The notes: generated by a model not told the origin, from the sequence alone. A DNA stretch of 64,000 nucleotides from Amycolatopsis pretoriensis (GCF_900107925.1 NZ_FNUJ01000002.1:1054001-1118000), one strand, 5' to 3'. Counted from the stretch's first letter, positions 46,380 through 54,746 are shown. A program made the numbers and translations.

Positions 46380-46840
46380 CCCGCAACGACGTGGTCCACC
46401 GAGCCGTCCGCGCGGGAGCCGTCGCCGCCGTCGTCAGCGGCATCCCCTCCACCACCCACGCCCTGCTGTCCGGCCAAGAAGTCCTGGCCGCCACCCGAGC
46501 GGCAGGCACCCTCCTCCCAGGCCGGCGCGACCGGCCCGGCATCCTCGCCGGACTGGTCGCGCACGTCCTGGTTTCCACCTTCTGGACGGCGGTCCTCGCC
46601 GCGATCGCCCGGCGCAGGCGCCTCGGACCGCTCCGAGGCGCCGGAGCCGGGCTCGCGATCGCGGCGCTGGACCTTTGCGTAGCCGGCCGGGCCTACCCGG
46701 CCGTGCGGGCGCTTCCCCGCGCCCCGCAGGTCCTGGACCACCTCGTGTTCGGCGCCGTCGCCGGCGCGCTGCTCGACCGTCCACACGGGACGGATCAGCG
46801 CACGACCTCGACGACGTCACCCGGGTGCAGCGAGTTGTAG
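46376..46840 (+). CDS. Hypothetical membrane protein
   Basis: A 154-residue protein with about three to four hydrophobic segments (AGAVAAVVSGIPSTTHALL, GILAGLVAHVLVSTFWTAVLAAIA, GAGAGLAIAALDLCVAG, VLDHLVFGAVAGALL). There is no recognised family motif. GTG 46376 overlaps the previous stop. The last 15 codons overlap the convergent L,D-transpeptidase gene by 46 bases, which is a long overlap, so the true end of conserved sequence may be earlier. Function unknown. Confidence 0.65.
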   Translation: MTRNDVVHRAVRAGAVAAVVSGIPSTTHALLSGQEVLAATRAAGTLLPGRRDRPGILAGLVAHVLVSTFWTAVLAAIARRRRLGPLRGAGAGLAIAALDLCVAGRAYPAVRALPRAPQVLDHLVFGAVAGALLDRPHGTDQRTTSTTSPGCSEL

Positions 46841-47238
46841 AACATCACCGCGGCCGCGTGCGAAAGGTGCACGCACCCGTGGGACTTCACCTTGAGACTC
46901 CCCTGGTGGAACGCCACGCCCGTGTTCGTGAAGAACACCGAGTACGGCATCGGCCCGTTGTACTGCTTGCTGTAGTGGTCGATGTCCTTGTACTGCACGT
47001 GGAACTTCCCCACCGGCGTCGGGTACTTCGCCAGCCCGACGGTGATCGGAACGCCGCCGTAGGTGACGTTCCCGGCGCCGTCCGTCAACCACGCCGTATT
47101 CGAACTGCGCTGGACGCAGGCCTTCGCTTCGGCGCTGCACGGCGTCGACGACACCGTTGCTTCGGCCGTTCCCGCGAACGCCACGGTCCCCGCCATCGCG
47201 GCGACCCCGCCCAGTAGTGCGATCATCCTCCGGTTCAT
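46795..47238 (-). CDS. Secreted L,D-transpeptidase (YkuD domain)
   Basis: A 147-residue protein. The signal peptide covers about 1-27. The YkuD domain (about 45-147) ends with HQGSLKVKSHGCVHLSHAAAV, holding catalytic Cys122 and His120 of the SHGC motif. Such enzymes form 3-3 cross-links in peptidoglycan or attach proteins. This one is shorter than the Ldt enzymes of mycobacteria and lacks their Ig-like domains, being nearly only the catalytic domain. Two further cysteines (34 and 41) near the mature N-terminus could form a disulphide. Confidence 0.9.
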   Translation of the reverse strand: MNRRMIALLGGVAAMAGTVAFAGTAEATVSSTPCSAEAKACVQRSSNTAWLTDGAGNVTYGGVPITVGLAKYPTPVGKFHVQYKDIDHYSKQYNGPMPYSVFFTNTGVAFHQGSLKVKSHGCVHLSHAAAVMFYNSLHPGDVVEVVR

Positions 47239-47307
47239 CGCGTGCCTCCCGTTGTCGTTCGGCTACGCGATGTAGGGTGCCCAGTTTTCCGATCTTCGAA
47301 CCGGCGA

Positions 47308-48228
47308 TCACCGAGCCGGTTGCGACAACTGCAGGAACTCGTTCTGCTCACGGTCGTAGCGCTGGGTCAGACCGTTGCCGTAGCGGTCCCACCAGTTAGC
47401 GGTGTGGCCGCCCTGGCGGGTGGTCGTGTCCCCGTAGACCTGGCGGTCGTACTCGATGCGCGCGTCGTGGAACTCCTGCTGGAACTGCTCGGGCGTGAGG
47501 CCCTGCGCGTGCTGGACCGCCGCGTCGCTGATCGTGCGCGAGCTGCGGACGATGTCGTCGCCCGCCATGTGGTTGAGGATCGAGCGGACACCGCCCGCGC
47601 CGCGCATGTGCGCGCCCGACATGATCGCGGCCTGCGTGCCCGGGTCGGTGAAGTTCAGCGCGCCCGCGGTGCGCGCGTTCGCCGTCATCAGGTCCGACAC
47701 GACGGCGCGTTCCTCCGCACTGCCGATGCCGTACTGCTCGCGCGCGGCGATGATCCGGTCGTAGCCGTTGTGCATGTTCTGCCGGAAGCCGTACGCCTCG
47801 GGCACGCCGCCCTGCTCGCCCGTCGCGCCTTCGGAGCGCATGATCGAGTCGACGACGCGCGGGTCGAGCTGCTGCGGCGCCGCCGCGGCCGCCGCTCCCC
47901 CGCCGCCCTGCCCGCCCTGCGCCTGGCCGCCGCCGTAGGCCTGGGCGACGTCGGAGTCGGCCGCGTTGTAGCCGTTCGCGGCCGTCTGGACGTTCTGGTT
48001 CACGTTCGTGATCAGGCTCAGGAACTTCTGCAGCGCGCTGCCCAGCGTCGAGTGCAACGCCGAGTTCGCGGCGGCCACCCCGCTGCCGATGCCGGCGAAC
48101 GACAACGCGTCCAGCACCAGGCCTTCCAGGTCGCGCGTGGTCGACAGGAAGGACGACCCCACTTCCTCGACCGCCTTGGCGACCGTCCCCATTTCCGTGG
48201 TTTCGGCGCGGTAGGCCCCGGCACTCAT
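47308..48228 (-). CDS. WXG100-like N-terminus fused to putative lytic or peptidoglycan-associated domain
   Basis: A 306-residue protein with no Sec signal. The N-terminal 105 residues are helical and ESX-like (MGTVAKAVEEVGSSFLSTTR, FLSLITNVNQNVQTAANGYNAADSD). A Gly/Gln/Ala hinge (about 112-135) precedes a C-terminal domain (about 138-300) containing VDSIMRSEGA, YGFRQNMHNGYDRIIAA and FTDPGTQAAIMSGAHMRG. The Glu in MRSEG and this pattern suggest a lysozyme-like (GH108-type) fold, an inference I cannot confirm. GGAGGGAG before ATG 48228 decides the start. It may be a type VII-secreted wall hydrolase; the L,D-transpeptidase gene lies just downstream. Confidence 0.75.
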   Translation of the reverse strand: MSAGAYRAETTEMGTVAKAVEEVGSSFLSTTRDLEGLVLDALSFAGIGSGVAAANSALHSTLGSALQKFLSLITNVNQNVQTAANGYNAADSDVAQAYGGGQAQGGQGGGGAAAAAAPQQLDPRVVDSIMRSEGATGEQGGVPEAYGFRQNMHNGYDRIIAAREQYGIGSAEERAVVSDLMTANARTAGALNFTDPGTQAAIMSGAHMRGAGGVRSILNHMAGDDIVRSSRTISDAAVQHAQGLTPEQFQQEFHDARIEYDRQVYGDTTTRQGGHTANWWDRYGNGLTQRYDREQNEFLQLSQPAR

Positions 48229-48378
48229 GGTCTGCTCCCTCCGGACACCGGCTGTGCGCGAAGAGCATTGCCCACCCGGGCCGGGCCGCCCCACGGCCGA
48301 ATTACCCACTGGCCGAGTCTCACCTGTCGTTCATCTTCCGTTCATTCGTGGTTCTTCTCGCGCGGTACTTAACCCGGC

Positions 48379-48606
48379 ATGACTACCCAGACGCTCGACA
48401 CGATCGCGTCCGAACAGCTCGACCTGCAGCTGGACATCGTCGAAGACCGGCTGCGGCAGGACTACGAAGGGGTGGAGGTCCACACGCTCGTCGAACGGGA
48501 GCGCCACCGGTTCGACGCGGCGCGCATCCACGCGTTCGTCCCCATCCTCGTCGAACGGGCCGTCCGCGAGTTCCTGCGGGAGCCGGCGGGCAAGCACCGG
48601 CGCTAG
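48379..48606 (+). CDS. Three-helix bundle dimerization domain protein
   Basis: A 75-residue all-helical protein. LDIVEDRLRQDYEGVEVHTLVERERHRFDAARIHAFVPILVERAVREFLR matches a small actinobacterial domain known from structure as a dimerising three-helix bundle, function unknown. The start ATG is short of a strong ribosome binding site. A second small gene follows ten bases downstream. It is divergent from the WXG-lytic gene. Confidence 0.75.
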   Translation: MTTQTLDTIASEQLDLQLDIVEDRLRQDYEGVEVHTLVERERHRFDAARIHAFVPILVERAVREFLREPAGKHRR

Positions 48607-48615
48607 AGTCGGGAG

Positions 48616-48921
48616 ATGGACAAACCCCAAGACGACGCGGACGTCGTGGACGGTGAGCTCGTCGACGAGACACCGACCGCGGCGCTCGCGATCCCCTCGC
48701 CGCCGCTGCCCGACCCGGACTACAGCGCGGGCGGTGTCCCGAGCTTCGACTTCGTCCGGGACAAGATCGAAAACCGGTACACCACTTCGGTCGGCTCGGC
48801 GGAAGTGGCCGGGCTGGGCACCGAGAACACCGCCGAGGCCCTCGACAAGAAGATCGCCGACCGCGACCAGGCGGCGAAAGACCGGCTGGCCGAGATCCGC
48901 CGCTCGATGCGCGGGGAGTAG
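48616..48921 (+). CDS. Hypothetical acidic small protein
   Basis: A 101-residue acidic protein, not recognised. The first 45 residues are Pro/Asp-rich and probably disordered. The second half is helical (FDFVRDKIENRYTTSVGSAE, KKIADRDQAAKDRLAEIRRSM). CGGGAG directly before the ATG could serve as ribosome binding site; TAGAGT six bases before it, overlapping the upstream stop codon, could alternatively be a -10 element. It probably belongs with the small helical gene upstream. Its end abuts the convergent SnoaL-like gene. Confidence 0.65.
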   Translation: MDKPQDDADVVDGELVDETPTAALAIPSPPLPDPDYSAGGVPSFDFVRDKIENRYTTSVGSAEVAGLGTENTAEALDKKIADRDQAAKDRLAEIRRSMRGE

Positions 48922-48922
48922 C

Positions 48923-49357
48923 TCACCCGAAGATCGCGCTCGGATCGCCGGTGTACCAGGCGTTTTCGATCACCACGCGGCGCATGACCCAGCGGTCGCC
49001 GGCGCGGACGAGCCGCACGTCGTAGCGGTTCCTCAGCAGCGCGTGCGTGCCGTGGTCGGCGCTGAGCAGGTGCTGGGCTTCGACCAGGGCCGTCAGCCGC
49101 GCGGTGTCGCCGTCGAGGGTGACGCGCGGGTTGGTGACCTGGTGCGTCGTGTCGACCCGGCCCGCGAACAACGCGAGGATCGTGTCGCGGCCCGTCATCA
49201 GCGGCGGCTCCGCGCCCCAGCGGGCAGCGGCCGGCCGGAAGTGCAGCTCGGCGTCGGCGGCGAAGGACGACGCGAACAGCTCGCGGTCCTTGAGGTCTTG
49301 GCCGAGGCCGAAGCGGTACAGCGCGTCGATGATTTCGGTGCGGTCGTCGATGTCCAT
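48923..49357 (-). CDS. Nuclear transport factor 2 / SnoaL-like protein
   Basis: A 144-residue cone-shaped alpha+beta fold protein. EIIDALYRFGLGQDLKDRELFASSFAADAELHF and the C-terminal NRYDVRLVRAGDRWVMRRVVIENAWYTGD are typical of the NTF2/SnoaL-like family in actinomycetes, which includes dehydratases, isomerases and ring-cyclising enzymes. The substrate is unknown. It is divergent from the broken LysR gene at 49448. In related clusters a LysR regulator of this type controls the adjacent enzyme, so it may have lost its regulator. Confidence 0.85.
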   Translation of the reverse strand: MDIDDRTEIIDALYRFGLGQDLKDRELFASSFAADAELHFRPAAARWGAEPPLMTGRDTILALFAGRVDTTHQVTNPRVTLDGDTARLTALVEAQHLLSADHGTHALLRNRYDVRLVRAGDRWVMRRVVIENAWYTGDPSAIFG

Positions 49358-49447
49358 GCCGCCAGCTTCACGGCGCCCGCGCAGCCGATCAACGCACTTC
49401 TGTGCCACGATCGTTAAGCAGGAGTTGACGATACCGGGGGCTCGCTG

Positions 49448-49795
49448 GTGGAGACGCGTGAGGTCGAGTCGTTCCTGACGCTGGCCGACGAGCTGCACTT
49501 CGGCCGCACGGCGGAGCGGCTGCCGGACCCGTGGCTGGACGAGCACGCTCCCGGCGCGGCGACGCGACCGCGGGCAGGGCTGCAGGAGCTGTTGACGTTG
49601 GCGGGCGCGGGCGAAGGGGTACCGCCGGTCGGCGCGCACATCCGGCGGTACTACCCGCGGCCGGACGTGGCGTACGTCCCGCTGGCCGACGCGCTGCGGC
49701 TGGAGTGGGGTCTGGTGTGGCGGGAGGGTTCGGCGACGGCGCGGGGGCGGGCGTTCACCGAGGCGGCGGCCGAGTTGGTGCGCGAACCGGCTTGA
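49448..49795 (+). pseudogene. LysR-family regulator with large internal deletion
   Basis: The frame encodes 115 residues. The first 25 (METREVESFLTLADELHFGR) are the LysR helix-turn-helix start. The last 55 (GVPPVGAHIRRYYPRPDVAYVPLADALRLEWGLVW and following) are the end of a LysR effector domain. About 180-200 residues of a normal 300-residue LysR protein are missing between, and the junction is Pro/Ala-rich. The reading frame is preserved, but the product would lack most of its DNA-binding and ligand domains. It sits divergent to the SnoaL-like gene, the usual LysR position. Confidence 0.75.
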
Positions 49796-49824
49796 CGGGC
49801 GGCTCGCGCCGGTCGGGAACGGCG

Positions 49825-49936
49825 CCCCGGCGAGCAGCGGCGACGATAGCGGCCAGGCGGGAACGCCGGGCCGGGCGGGACGGCGACCCGGCGAGCAGCG
49901 GCGACGACAGCGGCCAGGCGGCAACGGCGGGCCGGT
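49825..49936. repeat. Imperfect 61-bp tandem repeat in non-coding stretch
   Basis: The 330-base gap 49796-50125 has no gene I can support. Within it, 49825-49875 and 49886-49936 are near-identical copies with a 61-base period built on CGGCGAGCAGCGGCGACGA. A third degenerate copy starts near 49940. All three reading frames and the reverse strand give only low-complexity products. Confidence 0.55.
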
Positions 49937-50125
49937 GGGGAACTGCGGCGATAGCAGCCGGGCGGGCTCAGCAGACCGCGACAGCGGCCGGCGCCAAGCC
50001 GGCAACCGAGCAATCCCGCAATCAACCGCGCCCGGTCGACCTCCAGCCGGAGACCGCCGGCCAACCGGACCGGCACCACACCGCCGGCCAACCCGCCGCT
50101 CCAGGCCGGCCGCGTCCAACGGCCC

Positions 50126-50509
50126 TCAGCCAGGCAGCCAGCGCATCGCCACCGGCTGGCTGGCGGCGATCGCCGCCAGGCGGTTCGGGAACACGCGGGC
50201 CCGGTCGCCGAGGCCCGTCAACCGGACCACGCGGTCGGCCACGCTCCCCGGTGTCACGATCAGGCAACCGGCTATTCCGCGGTCGCGGCAGGACTCCATC
50301 GCGTCGAGCAGTCCCCGCGCGCCGCGCGCCGTCAGGAATTCGAGCGTTGCCAGGTCCAGCACGAGCAGGTGCGGCGCCGGCAGTTCGCAAAGCGCCGCTT
50401 CGATCAGCGTCGTCCACCGAAGCACGGTGTCGATGTCCAGTTCGCCGCGGATTTCGATGACCAGCACGCCGCTGGTCCGTTCCGAGACGGCTCCCTCGTG
50501 CTCACGCAT
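50126..50509 (-). CDS. STAS domain protein lacking the usual phospho-acceptor serine
   Basis: A 127-residue STAS protein. The core is VLDLATLEFLTARGARGLLDAM; where the other three STAS proteins of this window have Ser (LDSAG, LASAG, LASPG) this one reads LTARG, so Ala occupies the serine position and Thr precedes it. It may be an unphosphorylatable, constitutively binding partner, or use the Thr. GGAGG lies six bases before ATG 50509. It is separate from the island at 9.4-19.5 kb and has no kinase or phosphatase beside it. Confidence 0.82.
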   Translation of the reverse strand: MREHEGAVSERTSGVLVIEIRGELDIDTVLRWTTLIEAALCELPAPHLLVLDLATLEFLTARGARGLLDAMESCRDRGIAGCLIVTPGSVADRVVRLTGLGDRARVFPNRLAAIAASQPVAMRWLPG

Positions 50510-50640
50510 CGCGCGCCTCCCCGGGGCCGGTTCGGGGCGGCCCCGGCTCATGGTCCCACCGCCGCCGGGCCGCGGCCGGGCAGAACGCGAAGAAACCCGG
50601 CGCCGCAAGCAAACGGCCCAGCCGGGCGCGGCCGTCCGGC

Positions 50641-51312
50641 TCAGCGTCCATTGTGGACGCTCAACCGCCCCAGCCACTCCCGCAGCATCGTCAGCTCGGC
50701 CGCGGACAGCGGCGTGTCGCCGGTCAGCCGGGCCGCGAGCGTCGTCGCCGTCACCGCGACGCCGCCGGGCTCCGGCGAGGTCTCCGCGAGGATCCCGGAG
50801 AGCACGCTTTCCCGCACCCGCACGGAAAACTCCGGATCCGGGTACAGCTCCGGCCGGGTGATCATCGACAGCGCGACGCCGGCGTTGGCCGCCATCACCA
50901 TCTGCGCGGCGAGCGGCGGCGGCACCTTCAGCCGCCCGGCCGCCGCGCAGCGCTCGAGGATGGCGAGCAACAGCCCGTGCGCCTCGGCCGCCGCCCCCGG
51001 CGGGGTCGACAGGCCGGCGTAGAGCACGCGGTAGTGGTTGGGGTGCGCCAGCGCGAAGGCGACGTGGTTGTCCCAGCCGTCGCGCAGGTCGCGCACCGGG
51101 TCGTCGGACGCCTTCGCGGCCCGTTTGCCGGCGAGGTACGCCTCGAAGGCGTGGTCGACGACGGCGGCGAGCAGACCGTCTTTGTCGCCGAACTGCCGGT
51201 ACAGCGCCGGCGCGCCGACCCCCGCGGCCTCGCAGACCGCCCGCGTGGAGAACTCGCCCGAGTGCGCCAGCAGCTCGGCCGCCGCCTCCAGGATCCGCGT
51301 CCGCACGTCCAC
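50641..51312 (-). CDS. TetR/AcrR family transcriptional regulator
   Basis: A 223-residue protein. The N-terminal helix-turn-helix TRILEAAAELLAHSGEFSTRAVCEAAGVGAPALYRQFGDKDGLL is typical. The C-terminal domain (about 70-220) has HVAFALAHPNHYRVLYAG and a proline-rich turn, as in TetR_C-type ligand domains. GTG 51312 is my choice; the frame extends to ATG 51339 and TTG 51348, but those lie within an operator-like repeat. The gene divergently opposite is only a tautomerase remnant, so the regulator may have lost its main target. Confidence 0.85.
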   Translation of the reverse strand: MDVRTRILEAAAELLAHSGEFSTRAVCEAAGVGAPALYRQFGDKDGLLAAVVDHAFEAYLAGKRAAKASDDPVRDLRDGWDNHVAFALAHPNHYRVLYAGLSTPPGAAAEAHGLLLAILERCAAAGRLKVPPPLAAQMVMAANAGVALSMITRPELYPDPEFSVRVRESVLSGILAETSPEPGGVAVTATTLAARLTGDTPLSAAELTMLREWLGRLSVHNGR

Positions 51313-51332
51313 GACACCGACGCTACCAGCGG

Positions 51333-51347
51333 ATACCATCGATATCA
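51333..51347. promoter_or_regulatory. Operator-like inverted repeat upstream of the TetR gene
   Basis: GATACCATCGATATC has GATA/TATC ends in imperfect symmetry and lies 21 bases upstream of the TetR start. It could be the TetR binding site controlling itself and the now broken divergent gene. Confidence 0.35.
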
Positions 51348-51382
51348 AGTTTGGGGTAGCGACGATTCGGAAGTTGTGTTAG

Positions 51383-51523
51383 CGTCGATTACGCCAAGCC
51401 GAGAACACTGATACCGAAGGACGCGCCCACGCGAACACGATGGTGCTGGTCGAAGAGGTCGCCGACGGCGGCTGGGGCATCGGCGGGGACGTGCTCACCC
51501 TCGCGAAGCTCCAGGCCGGGTGA
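51383..51523 (+). pseudogene. C-terminal remnant of a tautomerase (4-oxalocrotonate tautomerase-like)
   Basis: From a stop at 51380-51382 to TGA 51521-51523 the frame encodes ANTMVLVEEVADGGWGIGG near its end, which matches the C-terminal TFVVIEEV-DNWGxGG pattern of tautomerases. The catalytic N-terminal Pro and the first 60 or so residues are absent, and no start codon precedes the conserved part except ATG 51440. It is divergent to an intact TetR gene, as tautomerase genes often are. Confidence 0.6.
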
Positions 51524-51614
51524 CGTCAGGCTTTCGTAACCACCTCGTGGAATCATCGATCGGCCACCGAAGTTGTACAGGTGGCAGCACCACACGAGGA
51601 GAAGGAGTGACGCC

Positions 51615-52130
51615 GTGACCACGTCAACCGAAAGGGCCGTCCTGGCCGGCGGCTGCTTCTGGGGCATGCAGGAGCTGTTCCGCCGTCAGCCCGGGGTGAT
51701 CTCGACCCGGGTCGGTTACAGCGGCGGCGACGTCCCGAACGCCACCTACCGCAACCACGGCACGCACGCCGAGGCCATCGAGGTGGTCTACGACCCCACC
51801 CAGACGACGTTCCGCGACCTGCTCGAGTTCTTCTTCCAGGTGCACGACCCGACGACGAAGAACCGCCAGGGCAACGACATCGGCCTGAGCTACCGGTCGG
51901 CGATCTTCTTCGAAAACGACGAGCAGAAGCGCGTCGCCGAAGACACGATCGCCGATGTCGAGGCGTCCGGGTTGTGGCCGGGCAAGGTCGTCACCGAAGT
52001 CAGCCCCGTCGGCGACTTCTGGGAGGCCGAGCCAGAGCACCAGGACTACCTGCAGCGCATTCCGAACGGGTACACCTGCCACTTCGTGCGCCCGGGCTGG
52101 AAGCTCCCGAAGCGCGAGACGACCGCCTGA
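51615..52130 (+). CDS. msrA: Peptide-methionine (S)-S-oxide reductase
   Basis: A 171-residue MsrA protein. The catalytic Cys14 is in [10 protein letters not shown]. The family signatures [39 protein letters not shown] and the C-terminal [19 protein letters not shown] are all present. It reduces the S epimer of methionine sulfoxide in proteins and free methionine using thioredoxin. A Cys in YTCHF may be the resolving residue. GAAGGAG lies seven bases before GTG 51615. MsrB is not adjacent. A strong hairpin terminator follows 14 bases after the stop. Confidence 0.96.
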   Translation: MTTSTERAVLAGGCFWGMQELFRRQPGVISTRVGYSGGDVPNATYRNHGTHAEAIEVVYDPTQTTFRDLLEFFFQVHDPTTKNRQGNDIGLSYRSAIFFENDEQKRVAEDTIADVEASGLWPGKVVTEVSPVGDFWEAEPEHQDYLQRIPNGYTCHFVRPGWKLPKRETTA

Positions 52131-52144
52131 CACAGTCGTACCAA

Positions 52145-52181
52145 GAAGGCCCCTTCACCGATTCCCGGTGAAGGGGCCTTC
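52145..52181 (+). terminator. Hairpin terminator after msrA
   Basis: Arms 52145-52159 and 52167-52181 are perfect 15-base inverted repeats (GAAGGCCCCTTCACC) with a seven-base loop. No T tract follows, as is usual in high-GC actinomycetes. The remaining 266 bases to the protease start are AT-richer than average. They include an AGTCC-TAAGT-GGACT inverted repeat (52231-52245) and a possible TTGCGT-N16-TACGTT promoter (52293-52320). Confidence 0.85.
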
Positions 52182-52447
52182 GCCGTTTCGGACGCGGGAA
52201 AGATCACCCGAACGGCGGTGATCCCCGTTCAGTCCTAAGTGGACTGGCAACCCGGGAATCCCAATGGTGGGAAATGTCCTTTTTGGGAAGTATTGCGTTC
52301 GGTAGATAAGACCGTACGTTAGTCGCTTGTTCACGAGGCTCCGGCACCGGATTCTGATTTCCGTTCCACAGCACCACCTCTCGTCCCCTTGAGCCGGCCC
52401 GGCCTCGACCCCGGGCCTGCTTCACCCTGCCCGGAGGGAATACCTCG

Positions 52448-54730
52448 ATGGATCTGAGACGTCCTGTCGTCTTGGCAGCAACCGGCGTGCTCGTCGGCGC
52501 GCTGTGCATCACCGGCACCGCACAGGCACAACCCACCCCGAACGCCACCCCCGCGGCGGCGCCGAGCGCCGTGGCCCAGGCCGCGACCGCGGCCGCCGGT
52601 CTGGTGGCGAGCCGGCCGGCCGCGCTGCACGCCAGCGCGGACGACGTCTTCCTGGCCCAGAAAGCGATTTCCGCCACCAACGGGCTGCAGTACATCCCGT
52701 ACGAGCGCAGCTACAAGGGCCTGCCGGTGGTCGGCGGCGACTTCGTCGTCGCGACGAACTCGACGGGCCAGGTGCTCGGCACCTCCGTCGCGCAGGACCA
52801 GACCATCAACCTCGCCACCACCGGCGCCAAGGTGACGAAGGCCGCCGCCGAGGCGACCGCGCGGCAGCAGCTGTCCGCCGTGGACAGCGTGAGCCCCGCG
52901 CAGCAGGTCGTCTACGCGCTCGGCGCGCCGACGCTGGCCTGGAAGAGCACGGTCGTCGGCCGTGACGCCGAGGGCCCGAGCCGGCTCGACGTCATCGTCG
53001 ACGCCGCCACCGGCAAGGTGCTCAAGACCCAAGAGCACGTCATGAACGGTGACGGCACCAGCGCCTACAACCGCCCGAACCCGGTGCACCTCGACACCAC
53101 CCACTCGGGCAGCACGTACACGATGAAGGACCCGGCCATCACCAACACGTCCTGCCAGGACGCGGCCAACAACACCACCTTCAGCGGCCCGGACGACGCC
53201 TGGGGCAACGGCAACGCCACCAGCCGCGAAACCGGCTGCGTCGACGCGCTGTTCGCCGCCCAGACCGAGAACAAGATGCTCTCGCAGTGGCTGGGCCGCA
53301 ACGGCTTCGACGGCAACGGCGGTGGCTGGCCGATCCGCGTCGGCCTGAACGACGAGAACGCCTACTACGACGGCACCCAGGTCCAGATCGGCCACAACAC
53401 GCAGAACCAGTGGATCGGCTCGATCGACGTCGTCGCGCACGAGCACGGCCACGGCATCGACGACCACACCCCGGGCGGCATCTCGGGCGCGGGCACGCAG
53501 GAGTTCGTCGCGGACGTCTTCGGCGCCTCCACCGAGTGGTTCGCGAACGAGCCCGCGGGCGGCGACGTGCCGGACTTCCTCGTCGGCGAGTCGGTGAACC
53601 TCGTCGGCTCCGGCCCGATCCGCAACATGTACAACCCGTCGGCGCTGGGCGACAAGAACTGCTACGACAGCTCCGTCCCCAACGGTGAGGTGCACGCGGC
53701 CGCCGGCCCCGGCAACCACTGGTTCTACCTGCTGGCCGAAGGCACCAACCCGACCAACGGCCAGCCGACCAGCACCACGTGCAACAGCTCGTCGGTCACC
53801 GGCATCGGTGTCCAGAACGCGGTGAAGATCTTCTACAACGCGATGCTGCTCAAGACCTCCAGCAGCTCGTACCTGAAGTACCGCACCTGGACGCTGACCG
53901 CGGCGAAGAACCTGTTCCCGGGCAGCTGCACCGAGTTCAACACCGTCAAGGCGGCGTGGGACGCGATCTCCGTCCCGGCGCAGTCGGCCGACCCGACCTG
54001 CTCGGCGACCGGCACCGTCACGGTTTCGAACCCGGGCAACCAGTCCACCGTGACCGGCGCTTCGGTCAACCTGCCGCTGTCGGCTTCGGGCGGCACCGCG
54101 CCGTACACCTGGTCGGCCACCGGCCTCCCGGCCGGCCTGTCCATCAACGCCTCCACCGGCACGATCTCGGGCACCGCGACCACCGCGGGCACCTCGAACG
54201 TCACGGTGACGGCCAAGGACGCGGCCAACAAGACCGGCACGGCGTCGTTCTCCTGGACCGTCGGCACCACCGGCGGCTGCTCCGGCCAGAAGATCGTCAA
54301 CGGCGGCTTCGAGTCGGGCGCGGCGAGCTGGACGCAGACCAGCGGCGTGATCGGGCAGAACGGCTCCAGCGAGCCCGCGCACGGCGGCACCTACAACGCG
54401 TGGCTCGACGGGTACGGCACGACGCACACCGACACGCTCGCGCAGTCGGTGAGCATCCCGGCCGGCTGCCACGCCAGCCTGACGTTCTACCTGCACATCG
54501 ACTCCGCGGAGACGACCACCACCACCGCCTACGACAAGCTGACCGTCACCAACGGCAGCGCGACGCTGGGCAGCTACTCCAACCTGAACAAGGCTTCCGG
54601 GTACGCGCTCAAGACGGTCGACGTCTCGTCGGCCGCCGGCGGCACCCTGGCGCTGAAGTTCACCGGCACCGAGGACAGCTCGCTGCAGACCTCGTTCGTC
54701 ATCGACGACGTGGCTGTCACCCTGAGCTGA
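52448..54730 (+). CDS. Secreted M4-family (thermolysin-like) metallopeptidase with Ig-like and C-terminal domains
   Basis: A 760-residue extracellular protease. It has a signal peptide (about 1-28), an FTP/PepSY propeptide (about 50-195) and an M4 catalytic domain (about 205-515). The zinc motif HEHGH (His331, Glu332, His335) is followed by the third ligand Glu352 in TQEFVADVFG, and the active-site His in EVHAAAGPGNHWFYL. An Ig-like putative domain (about 520-600) and a C-terminal beta-sandwich domain (about 612-760) follow. The propeptide keeps the enzyme inactive until secreted. GGAGGGAATACCTCG precedes the ATG. Terminator 54747-54778 ends the single-gene transcript. Confidence 0.95.
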   Translation: MDLRRPVVLAATGVLVGALCITGTAQAQPTPNATPAAAPSAVAQAATAAAGLVASRPAALHASADDVFLAQKAISATNGLQYIPYERSYKGLPVVGGDFVVATNSTGQVLGTSVAQDQTINLATTGAKVTKAAAEATARQQLSAVDSVSPAQQVVYALGAPTLAWKSTVVGRDAEGPSRLDVIVDAATGKVLKTQEHVMNGDGTSAYNRPNPVHLDTTHSGSTYTMKDPAITNTSCQDAANNTTFSGPDDAWGNGNATSRETGCVDALFAAQTENKMLSQWLGRNGFDGNGGGWPIRVGLNDENAYYDGTQVQIGHNTQNQWIGSIDVVAHEHGHGIDDHTPGGISGAGTQEFVADVFGASTEWFANEPAGGDVPDFLVGESVNLVGSGPIRNMYNPSALGDKNCYDSSVPNGEVHAAAGPGNHWFYLLAEGTNPTNGQPTSTTCNSSSVTGIGVQNAVKIFYNAMLLKTSSSSYLKYRTWTLTAAKNLFPGSCTEFNTVKAAWDAISVPAQSADPTCSATGTVTVSNPGNQSTVTGASVNLPLSASGGTAPYTWSATGLPAGLSINASTGTISGTATTAGTSNVTVTAKDAANKTGTASFSWTVGTTGGCSGQKIVNGGFESGAASWTQTSGVIGQNGSSEPAHGGTYNAWLDGYGTTHTDTLAQSVSIPAGCHASLTFYLHIDSAETTTTTAYDKLTVTNGSATLGSYSNLNKASGYALKTVDVSSAAGGTLALKFTGTEDSSLQTSFVIDDVAVTLS

Positions 54731-54746
54731 AGCTGAACCACTGAAG

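Noticed and set aside
49825..49936. Possible CRISPR-like direct repeats
   Set aside because: The repeat is about 51 bases with a 10-base gap, with only two clear copies, and no cas genes are present.
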